NCBI GenBank assembly: GCA_027487675.1
Contig: JAIYDD010000144.1
Coordinates: 1-64,000 of the forward strand
Reading direction: 5' to 3'
Source: Acetobacteraceae bacterium
GTDB lineage: Bacteria; Pseudomonadota; Alphaproteobacteria; Acetobacterales; Acetobacteraceae
DNA length: 64,000 bases
Shown: positions 42,564 through 50,787 of the stretch, piece by piece
Layout: every line of letters starts with the position of its first letter
Numbering within the stretch: the stretch's first letter is position 1
Program-made: the position numbers and the translations under genes
The notes under the pieces: generated by a model
The model's database searches: none
Seen by the model: only the letters and a program-made list of their open reading frames with translations
Told to the model about the DNA's origin: nothing

Positions 42564-43169
42564 ATGCGCCAGGCGACACGGGCAGGGGCGGCGCGCACGC
42601 AAGGCGCGAAGCCGAAGGCGACGCGGCGGGCGGCGGAGGCAGCGGACCAGACCGTGGCCGAATCGGTCACCGACCCGGAACTGCGCGAGTTGATCACCCG
42701 CATGCCGCTCTGGCGCCGCCCCGGCTACCTCATCCGGCGCATGAATCAGATCCACTACGCCCTGTTCTACGAGGAATGCGCGGCCTTCGACATCACGCCC
42801 GTGCAGTACGGCGTACTGACGACGCTCTCGCTCAAGCCCGGCCTCGACCAGCACTCCATCGCGCAGGAGGTCGGCATAGACCGCACCAACGTCGCTGACG
42901 TGTTGACCCGCCTTGCGCGGCGCGGGCTGGTGAAGCGCGAACGCGGGCGGGAGGACAAGCGCACCTTCGTCACCTGGCTGACGCCCGAGGGCGCGCGCCT
43001 GACCAAGGCGATGCATGGGCCGATGCGCAGGGCCCAGGACCGCATGCTGGAACCGCTGGACGCCGCGGACCGCGAGCGGTTCATGGCCATGCTGCTCCGG
43101 TTGATCGACGCGAACAACGACGTCTCCCGCGCCGCGCTCGGCCCGGCGCGAATCGAGAAGGCCGCCTGA
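42564..43169 (+). CDS. MarR family transcriptional regulator
   Basis: Winged-helix regulator (201 aa), dimeric, usually a repressor released by phenolic or aromatic acids. A basic, alanine-rich N-terminal extension (about residues 1-35) precedes the MarR core. The core reads VQYGVLTTLSLKPGLDQHS, then IAQEVGIDRTNVADVLTRLA (recognition helix), GLVKRERGREDKRTFVTWLT (wing) and a C-terminal dimer helix. ATG at 42564 has GGGGGA upstream; the frame before it is a shadow of the amidase. It converges with the 2Fe-2S gene, one base apart. It probably controls the adjacent aromatic operons. Confidence 0.9.
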   Translation: MRQATRAGAARTQGAKPKATRRAAEAADQTVAESVTDPELRELITRMPLWRRPGYLIRRMNQIHYALFYEECAAFDITPVQYGVLTTLSLKPGLDQHSIAQEVGIDRTNVADVLTRLARRGLVKRERGREDKRTFVTWLTPEGARLTKAMHGPMRRAQDRMLEPLDAADRERFMAMLLRLIDANNDVSRAALGPARIEKAA

Positions 43170-43170
43170 C

Positions 43171-43500
43171 CTACAGGCGCTCGTCGGGCGGCGCGATCAG
43201 CGTTACCAGGTCGCGCACCAGCGGCTTGTTGGCCAGCGGGCGCAGCCGCATCTCCCGCGCTTCCAGCCGCGTCGTGCAAGCATACACCGTGCGGCCATCG
43301 ACCAGCAGCATGCATTCCTTGCAGGCATTTGCGTTGATGCAGGCGTAGCGGATGGCGAGGCTGGCATCCGCATGCGCGCGGATCCAGCGCAGTCCGTCCA
43401 GCACCGACTGCCCGGGCGCGAAGGGCACGTCGAAGCGCTCCTCGCGCGGCGCCTCTCCGGCCGCGCCACGCTGGATCAGAAGGGTGGCCGTGCCGGTCAT
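43171..43500 (-). CDS. small 2Fe-2S protein resembling the N-terminal domain of SdhB/FrdB
   Basis: A 109-aa ferredoxin-like protein. Cysteines C54, C60, C63 and C75 (YACINANACKECMLLVDG, then ACTT) follow the SdhB/FrdB [2Fe-2S] pattern with one extra residue in the first loop. The C-terminal domain that would carry 3Fe-4S and 4Fe-4S clusters is wholly absent. The gene overlaps the end of the fumarate-reductase-like flavoprotein by 4 bases, so the two should form a soluble pair. No membrane anchor gene follows. Its partner and direction of electron flow are unknown. Confidence 0.8.
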   Translation of the reverse strand: MTGTATLLIQRGAAGEAPREERFDVPFAPGQSVLDGLRWIRAHADASLAIRYACINANACKECMLLVDGRTVYACTTRLEAREMRLRPLANKPLVRDLVTLIAPPDERL

Positions 43501-45167
43501 GCCGCCACCTTCGCCAGCGCCAGCGCGCCGCCCGCCAGGCGCTGCACCTGGTTCACCTGCCATGTAGGATCCGTCTCGGCGTGGTCGGTGCGCTGGTGCG
43601 CGCCGCGACTCTCGGTGCGCGCCAGCGCCGCCTGCACCACCGCCTGCGCCACCGGCAGGCATTGCCGCAGGTCGAACCAGTCGATGCGCGCCATGTCGTG
43701 CGGCGCCGGCACGCCGGGCGGCGCTTCATCCAACGCAGCGGCCATCGCCGCAAGCTCGGCCTCTGCGCGCGCCAAGCCGGACGAAGCGCGCATGGGGCCA
43801 ACGTCGCGCGTCATGACCTGCTGCAACGCCTCGACCGCCGCGGCAGGGTTGCCGCCTGGCCTGCCTTGCGCCTCGACCAGGTCGCGCGCCGCCGCGGCCG
43901 AGCCGAGCGCGGTGCGCGACGGCACGGAAGCGGCTCGCGCGGCAGCAGACCGTCCGGCCTCGCGCCCGAAGGCCAGCGCCTCGGTGATCGCGTTGCCAGA
44001 GAGCCGGTTCGCGCCGTTCGCGCCGCCCACCGCCTCGCCCGCCGCAAACAGCCCTGGCACCGCGGTCTCCATGCGCGGCGTCGCGCGGATGCCACCCATG
44101 TGGTAGTGCGCGATGGGCGTCACCTCGACATCCTGCCGCGTCAGGTCGATGCCGTTGGCGGCGAGCCGGTCGATGACGGGCCCGAAGGCTTCGCGCAGCT
44201 TTGCCTCCGGCACATGCCGGAAGCTGAGCCACGCACCGCCGGACGGCGATCCGCGCCCCGCCGCCACCTCCTCCAGGATCGACTGCGTCGCCACGTCGCG
44301 CGTCGTTGTGTAGCGGCCCGACTGCTCGGCAGAATCGTGCCGCGCCAGGAAATCCTCGCCGCGCGCGTTCAGCAGCCGCCCACCCAGCTTGTAGCGGAAC
44401 GGGTCCCACATGATCGGGTCCATGCCGATCAGCCGTGGCGCCAGGTGGCCGATCGGGAAGAACTGCACGAACTCCATGTCCTGCAGCTCCGCCCCTGCGC
44501 GCAACGCCAGGCCGTAGCCGTCCCCGCCCATGTTGGCACTCGCGCTGTTGCGCGCGTAGAGCCGCGTCAGGCCACCCGTCGCGATGATGACGGCAGGCGC
44601 GGCGATCGTCACCGCGCACCCGCGCGGGATGTCGAGCCCGACGACGCCCGCCGCCTCCCCGTCCTCGACAAGGATGTCGGTGACCAGCAGGTCGCCGATG
44701 CGCCGGATCTCCGGCACTCGCTGCACCTGCGCGCGCAGCGCCTTGGACACGGCCGGCCCGGTGTTGAGCACGTCGACATAGACGCAGCGCGGGCGGTCGT
44801 GGCCCGGCGCCTGCACCTTGCGCAACGCCGTGCCGTCCCTCGCCCAGCCGACCTTCCAGGCATCCATCTCCAGGATGCACTCCACACCCGCCTCGCAGAG
44901 CAGCGCGGCAAGACGCGGGTCGCAAAGTCCTCGCCCGGCGGCGAGCGTGTCGCGCAGGTGGTGCTCGGCGTTGTCGCCATGCCGGTCCGGCGTCGCGGCG
45001 GCGACCGTCATCTGCGCCATCACCGTGGCGCCCCCTCGCCCGATGAGGCTGCGGTCAAGCAGCAGCACCTGCCGCGCGCCGCACCGCACCGCCTCGATCG
45101 CCGCATACATGCCGGCGCCGCCGGCGCCGATCACCACGACATCGGCGGAAAGGTCGGGCGCGGTCAT
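43497..45167 (-). CDS. FAD-dependent oxidoreductase of the fumarate reductase / SdhA type
   Basis: Flavoprotein (556 aa) of the SdhA/FrdA/L-aspartate-oxidase superfamily. The N-terminal FAD motif is VVVIGAGGAGMYAAIEA (residues 10-26). The later motif PIAHYHMGGIRATPRMET holds the active-site His and Gly pair, and VPGLFAAGEAVGGANGANRL is the second FAD site. At the place where SdhA has the flavin-linking histidine (SHTVAAQGG), this protein reads RGGATVMAQ, so FAD is probably not covalent. ATG at 45167 overlaps the GST stop. With the small 2Fe-2S protein it forms a reduced, anchorless SDH-like complex. It could oxidise or reduce a pathway dicarboxylate or enoate. Confidence 0.85.
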   Translation of the reverse strand: MTAPDLSADVVVIGAGGAGMYAAIEAVRCGARQVLLLDRSLIGRGGATVMAQMTVAAATPDRHGDNAEHHLRDTLAAGRGLCDPRLAALLCEAGVECILEMDAWKVGWARDGTALRKVQAPGHDRPRCVYVDVLNTGPAVSKALRAQVQRVPEIRRIGDLLVTDILVEDGEAAGVVGLDIPRGCAVTIAAPAVIIATGGLTRLYARNSASANMGGDGYGLALRAGAELQDMEFVQFFPIGHLAPRLIGMDPIMWDPFRYKLGGRLLNARGEDFLARHDSAEQSGRYTTTRDVATQSILEEVAAGRGSPSGGAWLSFRHVPEAKLREAFGPVIDRLAANGIDLTRQDVEVTPIAHYHMGGIRATPRMETAVPGLFAAGEAVGGANGANRLSGNAITEALAFGREAGRSAAARAASVPSRTALGSAAAARDLVEAQGRPGGNPAAAVEALQQVMTRDVGPMRASSGLARAEAELAAMAAALDEAPPGVPAPHDMARIDWFDLRQCLPVAQAVVQAALARTESRGAHQRTDHAETDPTWQVNQVQRLAGGALALAKVAA

Positions 45168-45814
45168 CAGGAGGCATCCGCCTGGATGGAAGGATGCGCT
45201 GCCTTGAACGCCGGCAGCTCCGCCGCCCGGTCGCCGATCGCGACGCTGAGGGGAAAGGCCGAGAGGTCGCAGCCGAACCTGCGCGCATTGGCGATCTGCG
45301 GCACCAGGCAGATCTCCGCCATGGTGAGTTGCTCGCCCAGGCACCAGGTCCCATGGCGCCCCTGCTGCACAAGGCTTGCCTCGAGGCTTCGCATGCCCTC
45401 GGCTACCCAGTGCGCGTACCACTCGTTGCTGTCGGCTTCCGACAGGCTCCACCGCCCGCGCAGATATTTCAGCACCCGCACATTGTTCAGAGGGTGGATG
45501 TCGCAGCCGATCACCTGGCACAGCATGCGGACGTAGGCGCGCGCCTTCGCATCGCGCGGCAGCAGCGGCGGATCGGGATGCGTCTCGTCCAGGTACTCCA
45601 TCATCGCCAGGCTCTGGGCGAAGACGGACCCGTCCTCCTCGACCAGCGCCGGAACCAGGCCCTGCGGGTTCAGCGCCATGTAGTCCACCGCGCGGTGCTG
45701 CATGCCGGGCAGCGAGACGTAGCGCGGCTCCCAGTCCAGCCCCTTCAGCGCGAGCGCGATGCGCAGGCGGTAGGAGGTCGACGAGCGGAAAAAGGTGTAG
45801 AGGACACGCCCCAT
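45167..45814 (-). CDS. maiA: zeta-class glutathione S-transferase, maleylacetoacetate / maleylpyruvate isomerase type
   Basis: GST of 215 aa. The zeta-class N-terminal motif is SSTSYRLRIAL (residues 11-21), where most members have SSCS. NPQGLVPALVEEDG near residue 48, QSLAMMEYLDETHP near 67 and the C-terminal LTMAEICLVPQI motif are all typical. Zeta GSTs isomerise cis to trans double bonds of maleylacetoacetate or maleylpyruvate after aromatic ring cleavage. That fits a gene beside a ring-hydroxylating dioxygenase. It is translationally coupled on both sides by ATGA overlaps. The maleyl substrate is inferred. Confidence 0.85.
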   Translation of the reverse strand: MGRVLYTFFRSSTSYRLRIALALKGLDWEPRYVSLPGMQHRAVDYMALNPQGLVPALVEEDGSVFAQSLAMMEYLDETHPDPPLLPRDAKARAYVRMLCQVIGCDIHPLNNVRVLKYLRGRWSLSEADSNEWYAHWVAEGMRSLEASLVQQGRHGTWCLGEQLTMAEICLVPQIANARRFGCDLSAFPLSVAIGDRAAELPAFKAAHPSIQADAS

Positions 45815-46200
45815 CAGGCGCTCGCCGCGCCCTGTGCGGCCTTCTGCAGGATGTGGTCGGGGGTGGAGACCACCACCTCCACATAGCGCGGCGTGAAGGC
45901 AGCCGGGCCACCTTCGATGTGCTTGATGAACTCCGGCTTCATCTGCTTCAGGATGGGCAGGATCGCGGCATGTGCTTCGATGCTTGCCCATTCCGCGATC
46001 AGGAAGAAGCGCTGCGGGTCCTTGCTGTCGCGGCACAGCACCCCGTCCTTCCGCTGCGCAGAGGATTTGTGCATCGGGTTGTCGTCGCCATAGTCGAAGG
46101 CTTCGAACAGCCGGATGAAATCCTCCTCGAACCCTTCCTTGACGCGGAAATCGTAGATGTGCAGGACATTGCCGCGCTGTGCGAGCGGTTCCTGGGCCAT
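45814..46200 (-). CDS. antibiotic-biosynthesis-monooxygenase (ABM) fold protein
   Basis: Small dimeric alpha-beta-barrel type protein (128 aa). The pattern NVLHIYDFRVKEGFEEDFIR at the N-terminus, RFFLIAEWASIEAHAAI in the centre and the C-terminal YVEVVVST strand match ABM/YgiN-like proteins. ATG at 46200 has GGGAGG nine bases upstream; the longer frame to 46305 lacks support. It is the first gene of a four-gene operon (ABM, GST, flavoprotein, 2Fe-2S), divergent from the dioxygenase. The role may be a cofactor-free monooxygenase or an isomerase-type helper. Confidence 0.75.
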   Translation of the reverse strand: MAQEPLAQRGNVLHIYDFRVKEGFEEDFIRLFEAFDYGDDNPMHKSSAQRKDGVLCRDSKDPQRFFLIAEWASIEAHAAILPILKQMKPEFIKHIEGGPAAFTPRYVEVVVSTPDHILQKAAQGAASA

Positions 46201-46235
46201 GTCGCAGCCTCCCGGCATGACGGTTCCGGATAGGA

Positions 46236-46256
46236 GGGTATGCTGAGCAATCCGCC
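46236..46256. promoter_or_regulatory. shared 21-base motif, copy 2 (candidate operator)
   Basis: GGGTATGCTGA followed by GCAATCCGCC, in the 143-base divergent region between the ABM operon and the dioxygenase fusion gene. It matches the copy at 42461-42481 beside marR in 17 of 21 positions. It lies about 26 bases upstream of the predicted -35 of the dioxygenase promoter. Confidence 0.35.
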
Positions 46257-46281
46257 GCGCGCAAGCCGCCTTGCCAGGGCG

Positions 46282-46311
46282 TTGCGCGCCGCGTCCAAAG
46301 CTCAATATACT
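46282..46311 (+). promoter_or_regulatory. sigma70-like promoter for the dioxygenase genes
   Basis: TTGCGC (-35) and TATACT (-10) separated by 18 bases, about 33 bases before the fusion-gene ATG, with GGAAGG as ribosome-binding site. It stands out as the most AT-rich spot in the region. This is the best promoter match in the window. Confidence 0.5.
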
Positions 46312-46343
46312 GATGATCGGGTCGACATCGGGAAGGTGCGTGG

Positions 46344-49142
46344 ATGGCGTTCCAGCCGGCGGTGTCTCGTGCGGCGCTTGCGGAAGACCAGGCGGTCGGC
46401 GTGCGCCTGGGTGACAAGGAGGTCGCTCTCTTCCTGCTCCGGGACGAGGTCTTCGCCACGCATGGCGTCTGCACCCATGCTCTCGCCTTCCTGAAGGACG
46501 GCTTCGTCGAGGGCGGCGAGGTCGAGTGCCCGCTGCACCAGGGCCGCTTCGATATCCGCAGCGGCAGGGCCCTATGCGCGCCGTTGACGCGCGACCTGCC
46601 GACCTATGCCGTCGAGATGCGGGGCGACATGGTCTGGGTGGACCTCGACCAGCCCGGCCGTGTCAGCGCGCCCGCCCCCGTCGCGTCCAAGGCGGAGGTG
46701 GGCACGACAAGCGTCGTCGTCCTCGGCGCCGGGCAGGCAGCCGCCGCCGCCATCCGCGCGATGCGCGGCGCGGGCTTCGGCGGCACGATCACGCTGGTCG
46801 GCGAGGAGCCGCACCTGCCCTATGAACGCCCGCCGCTGTCGAAGGAGGCGCTGCTCGACGATGCCGCGGCGCATGCCGACTGCCTGACGGACGACGAGGC
46901 GGCGGCCCTTGCCGTCACGCCGCTGCTGTCGCGCCGTGCGGTCGGGCTGGATGCGGTGGCGAAGCGGGTGACGCTCTCCGACGGCACGGTGCTCGGCTAC
47001 GATGCGGTGCTGCTTGCCACGGGTGGCAGGGCGCGTCGCCTCTCCGTGCCAGGTGCGCACCTGCCCGGCGTCCTGCACTTGCGCACGCGGGAAGACGCGG
47101 CCGACATCGCCGCGGCACTGCGGCGCGCGCGCCGCGTCGTCGTAGTAGGCGGCGGCTTCATCGGGCTGGAACTTGCCTCCGCCGCGCGCCGCCTCGACCT
47201 TGCGGTGACGGTTCTGGAACAGGCCCCCGAGATCATGGCGCGGCTGCTGCCCGCCCCACTCGGCCGCGCCTTCCGCCACCTGGCGCAGCGGCACTCGGTG
47301 GAGGTCCGCACCAGGATCGCGGTGAGCGGCATCGAGCGCCAGGGCGCCGCCCTTCTAGTCGCCGCCGGCGCCGAACGGTTCGAGGCGGATGCCGTGCTGG
47401 TCGGCATCGGGCTGGAACCGGAAGTGGATCTGGCGCAGCAGGCCGGCTGCTCGCTACTGGCCGGCGGCGTGCGCGTGGATGTCGAAGGCCGCACGAGCGT
47501 CGCGGGCATCTGGGCCGCTGGCGACTGCGCCGCGCATCCGCACGCGATCGGCGGCCGGGCGCTGCGGCTGGAGAGTTGGCAGAACGCCGAGGACACCGGC
47601 GCCGCCGCCGGGCGCAGCATCGCCGGTGCCGCGGCGGCGCCAGCGCGCGCGCCCTGGTTCTGGTCGGATCAGTTCGGCGTCAACATCCAGATGCTCGGCG
47701 TGCCGCACGCGACGGATCGCGTGGCCCGCAGTGGGCAGGTCTACTTTACGGTCGATGCGGGCGGCAGCGTCACCGCCGTGACCGCCTTCGGCAATGCTGG
47801 CGCGATCCGCGCGGCACGCACCGCGATGACGCTGCCCGACGATGTGGAATGGCTGACCGATGCGGAGGAAGATCGGATGGACACGCATGCGGAGACCCGC
47901 GGCCTCTCGCTCTCCCGCCGGTATGTCTGGCCGGCGGAGGGCCTGACCCGCATCCCTGACTGGGTCTACACCGACCAGTGGATCTACGAGCGCGAGGTGG
48001 AGCGGATCTTCAAGGGCCGCACCTGGAACTACGTCGCGCTGGAAAGCGAGGTCGCCCACCCCGGCGACTTTATCCGCTCCCATGTCGGCCCGGTCCCCGT
48101 GGTGGTGAGCCGCGCCGAGGATGGCAGCATCAACGTCTTCGAGAACCGGTGCAGCCATCGCGCCGCTGAGTTCTGCCGCGACCTGCGCGGCACGGTGAAG
48201 GAGTTCGTCTGCCCGTATCACCAGTGGACCTACGACCTGAAGGGCAATCTGCAGGGCGTGCCCTTCCGTCGCGGCGTCGCTGGCAAGGGCGGGATGCCGG
48301 CGGATTTCCGCAACGAGCATCACGGCCCGCGCCGCCTCAATGTCACGACGCACCGCGGCGCGGTCTTCGCCAGCTACGCCCAGGACATGGAGAGTGTCCA
48401 GGACTACCTCGGGCCCGAGATCCTGCGCGAGTTCGAGGCGACCTTCGACGGCCGGAAGCTCGTCGTGCTCGGCCACTATCGGCACACGCTTCCTGGCAAT
48501 TGGAAGCTCTACCACGAGAACCTGAAGGACCCGTACCACGCGACACTGCTGCACACCTTCCTCGTCGCGTTCGGGCTTCTCGTCGCCGGCAACAAAAGCC
48601 TGATGTTGGCCGATGCCAGCGGCCGCCACGGCGTCATGTGCTCGGCGAAGAGCGATCCGTCCAAGATCGCGGCCGAGGACAAGAAGGAGATGCGCGCCTA
48701 CCACGAAGGCATGCGCCTGCACGACCCGCGCATCATGGACTTCATCGACGAGTTCGACAGCCCCTGGTCGGTCACCATGGCGACGATCTGGCCCAACCTG
48801 ATCGTGCAGCGGGAGATGAACACCCTCGGCATCCGCCAGATCGTCCCGACCGGCCCGAACGAGTTCATCATGAAGTGGACCATGTTCGGCTTCGAGGGCG
48901 ATACGCCGGAGATGACCGCACATCGCCTGCGCCAGGGCAACCTGATGGGTCCCTCAGGCTTCCTCGGCCTCGAGGACAACGAGGCGATGAAGTTCGTCCA
49001 GGACGGCATGCTGCGCGTGCCGGAAGGCGAGCATTATGTCGGCCTCGATCCCGCGACGCCGACCGGGACCTCGGAGACGCTGATCTCGGAATCCGCGATC
49101 CGCGGCATGTACAGCCACTGGCGCGAGGTGATGGGGATCTGA
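46344..49142 (+). CDS. fusion: Rieske ferredoxin + ferredoxin reductase + Rieske oxygenase alpha subunit
   Basis: One uninterrupted 932-aa frame encodes all parts of a ring-hydroxylating dioxygenase except the beta subunit. Residues 1-105 are a Rieske ferredoxin with C43-x-H45 and C62-x2-H65. Residues about 122-505 are an FAD/NAD(P)H ferredoxin reductase (VVVLGAGQAA, then VVVVGGGFIGLELA, then GIWAAGDCA). Residues 512-932 are an oxygenase alpha subunit: Rieske site C603-x-H605 and C623-x2-H626, and mononuclear iron site in ENLKDPYHATLLH. These are normally three genes. An internal ATG at 47877 (M512) with a strong GGAGGAA could also produce free alpha subunit. The enzyme would cis-dihydroxylate or dealkylate an aromatic acid; the substrate is unknown. 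Confidence 0.88.
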   Translation: MAFQPAVSRAALAEDQAVGVRLGDKEVALFLLRDEVFATHGVCTHALAFLKDGFVEGGEVECPLHQGRFDIRSGRALCAPLTRDLPTYAVEMRGDMVWVDLDQPGRVSAPAPVASKAEVGTTSVVVLGAGQAAAAAIRAMRGAGFGGTITLVGEEPHLPYERPPLSKEALLDDAAAHADCLTDDEAAALAVTPLLSRRAVGLDAVAKRVTLSDGTVLGYDAVLLATGGRARRLSVPGAHLPGVLHLRTREDAADIAAALRRARRVVVVGGGFIGLELASAARRLDLAVTVLEQAPEIMARLLPAPLGRAFRHLAQRHSVEVRTRIAVSGIERQGAALLVAAGAERFEADAVLVGIGLEPEVDLAQQAGCSLLAGGVRVDVEGRTSVAGIWAAGDCAAHPHAIGGRALRLESWQNAEDTGAAAGRSIAGAAAAPARAPWFWSDQFGVNIQMLGVPHATDRVARSGQVYFTVDAGGSVTAVTAFGNAGAIRAARTAMTLPDDVEWLTDAEEDRMDTHAETRGLSLSRRYVWPAEGLTRIPDWVYTDQWIYEREVERIFKGRTWNYVALESEVAHPGDFIRSHVGPVPVVVSRAEDGSINVFENRCSHRAAEFCRDLRGTVKEFVCPYHQWTYDLKGNLQGVPFRRGVAGKGGMPADFRNEHHGPRRLNVTTHRGAVFASYAQDMESVQDYLGPEILREFEATFDGRKLVVLGHYRHTLPGNWKLYHENLKDPYHATLLHTFLVAFGLLVAGNKSLMLADASGRHGVMCSAKSDPSKIAAEDKKEMRAYHEGMRLHDPRIMDFIDEFDSPWSVTMATIWPNLIVQREMNTLGIRQIVPTGPNEFIMKWTMFGFEGDTPEMTAHRLRQGNLMGPSGFLGLEDNEAMKFVQDGMLRVPEGEHYVGLDPATPTGTSETLISESAIRGMYSHWREVMGI
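47864..47879 (+). promoter_or_regulatory. internal ribosome-binding site and start for free oxygenase alpha subunit
   Basis: GGAGGAA at 47864-47870 is six bases before an in-frame ATG (47877), exactly where the reductase domain ends and the oxygenase domain begins (MDTHAETRG). The spacing is near ideal. Separate production of the alpha subunit beside the fusion is therefore plausible. Confidence 0.5.
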
Positions 49143-49144
49143 TC

Positions 49145-49657
49145 ATGCTCGACACGCGGCAGCGCATGGACGCGCGCTTCGAAGCCCTGCTGGTTCGGGC
49201 GGACATCGAGGACTTCAACAACGCCTACTGCGCCGCGCTCGATGCGCAGCAGCTGGAGGAATGGACCGGCTTCTTCACCGAGGACGCATTCTACTCCGTC
49301 ATCAGCCGGGAGAATGCCGAGGCGGGTTACCCCGTCGGCCTGATCCATTGCGAGGGCCGCGGTATGATCCGCGACCGCGCCTTCGCGCTGCTCAAGACGG
49401 CCATGTTCGGCCCGCGCTACCTGCGGCACATGGTCTCCAACCTCGCGGTCGACGCGCCCGACGCGTCCGGCGCCATCCGCGCCCGCGCCAACTACATCGT
49501 CTTCGAAGTGCTGACCGATCGGCCCGACGCCCGCATCCTGCAGGTGGGCCAGTTCCGCGACGTGTTCCGCCACGTCGACGGAGCCCTGAAGCTCGCGGAG
49601 CGGCGCTGCGTCTACGACAACCTGCTGGTGCCGACGGCGCTCTGCATCCCGGTCTGA
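49145..49657 (+). CDS. ring-hydroxylating dioxygenase beta subunit
   Basis: Small subunit (170 aa) with the NTF2/SnoaL-type cone fold that assembles with alpha subunits (usually alpha3beta3). The family pattern is clear: IEDFNNAYCAALDAQQLEEW, FFTEDAFYSVISREN near residue 45, FGPRYLRHMVSN near 88, and KLAERRCVYDN near the end. ATG at 49145 lies two bases after the fusion stop, so the two are co-translated. It has no catalytic metal of its own. Confidence 0.9.
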   Translation: MLDTRQRMDARFEALLVRADIEDFNNAYCAALDAQQLEEWTGFFTEDAFYSVISRENAEAGYPVGLIHCEGRGMIRDRAFALLKTAMFGPRYLRHMVSNLAVDAPDASGAIRARANYIVFEVLTDRPDARILQVGQFRDVFRHVDGALKLAERRCVYDNLLVPTALCIPV

Positions 49658-49666
49658 GGCGCGGCG

Positions 49667-50653
49667 TCAGACCCTGGACATCTCCAGCGTGCCGGGGTGG
49701 AACATCTCCTCCGGCGTCAGGTGGCGCACCGATAGGCCCTGCGTGAAGGAATAGCGCGCCATCGCCTCGATGGCCGCGCGATTCGCCTCCACGCCGTAGC
49801 TCCAATGGTCGGCGCCGAACAGGCGCTGCGCGTCCAGCAGCTCTTCGCGCACCCAGGGCAGCGTCACGAAATTCACGCCGGCATCGTCCAGATCAAGCGC
49901 AGCGAGTTGCTTGGCCTTGACGAATGCCTTGTAGACGCTGACGGGGAGCCAGGGGTGCTGCTCCGCCAGGCTGCGCCGGATGCCAATCATGTGCATCGGC
50001 GGGAAGATGCCGGTGTGGCGATAGTAGTCGCGCTCCACCGCGCGGGGGTCGTCGAACAGCCGCCGCAGCACCGGGTTGCTGCCGACGCCGCGTGGCACGC
50101 GCGCCGTGATCAGGCCATCCAGTTCGCCCAACTCGAACAGCTCCGTCAGCGTCCGGTCGTGCGGGATGCGCGTGAGGGAGACGGAAGGGTCCAGCGTCAG
50201 GCGCGCCCGCTCCTTCCGCCCCGGCTCGTCCTGCCCGCCGCTGAACCAGGCGATGTCCCGCGGGCGCACGCCATACTCGTCCTCCAGGATCCCGCGCGCC
50301 CACAGGCACGCCGTCATCTGGTATTCCGGCAGCCCGATCCGCTTGCCGACGAGGTCCTGCGGCGTCGCGATGCCGCGATCTGCGCGCACATAGATCGCTG
50401 AATGACGGAACGCCTTGGAGACGAAGGCCGGCGCTGCGACATAGGCGTTCTCCCCGCGCGCCAGCGTCATCATGTAGCTGCTGCAGGAGATCTCGGTAAC
50501 GTCGAACTCCGCGCCATTGAAGGCTCGGTGGAAGGCCTCCTCCGCCGAAAGCGGCACGGCGGTCACCTCGCATCCCTCGATCCGCACGCGACCGTCGAAG
50601 ATCGCCTGCACACGATCGTAGCGCTCGCAGGCTAGACTGATGCGCAGCGTCAT
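49667..50653 (-). CDS. 4,5-dihydroxyphthalate decarboxylase-like protein, second copy
   Basis: Paralogue (328 aa) of the protein at 33622-34617, sharing the start pattern ISLACERYDRVQAIFDGRV, EFDVTEISCSSYMM, KRIGLPEYQMTACLWARGIL, and MHMIGIRRSLAE. No signal peptide is present, so it should be cytoplasmic. It converges with the dioxygenase beta subunit across nine bases and is divergent from the ThDP-enzyme operon. A cis-diol or catechol acid from the dioxygenase could be its substrate, but ligand sensing or binding is equally possible given the binding-protein fold. Confidence 0.78.
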   Translation of the reverse strand: MTLRISLACERYDRVQAIFDGRVRIEGCEVTAVPLSAEEAFHRAFNGAEFDVTEISCSSYMMTLARGENAYVAAPAFVSKAFRHSAIYVRADRGIATPQDLVGKRIGLPEYQMTACLWARGILEDEYGVRPRDIAWFSGGQDEPGRKERARLTLDPSVSLTRIPHDRTLTELFELGELDGLITARVPRGVGSNPVLRRLFDDPRAVERDYYRHTGIFPPMHMIGIRRSLAEQHPWLPVSVYKAFVKAKQLAALDLDDAGVNFVTLPWVREELLDAQRLFGADHWSYGVEANRAAIEAMARYSFTQGLSVRHLTPEEMFHPGTLEMSRV

Positions 50654-50787
50654 CGGCCGAAACTCCCGTACTTCATCCTCAAGCCTAGACCATCCGCCGC
50701 GCCCGGGTGAACTCCGCTTGTCGCAATGCGAATATGCGGGGTAGGCTTCCTATCGTGCCCGGTTGATGCGTCCGGGCGGGAGCAGCG

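Noticed and set aside
43171-45167. Genuine succinate dehydrogenase
   Set aside because: The flavin-linking histidine, the second Fe-S domain of SdhB and the SdhC/SdhD anchors are missing, and the neighbours are aromatic-catabolism genes.
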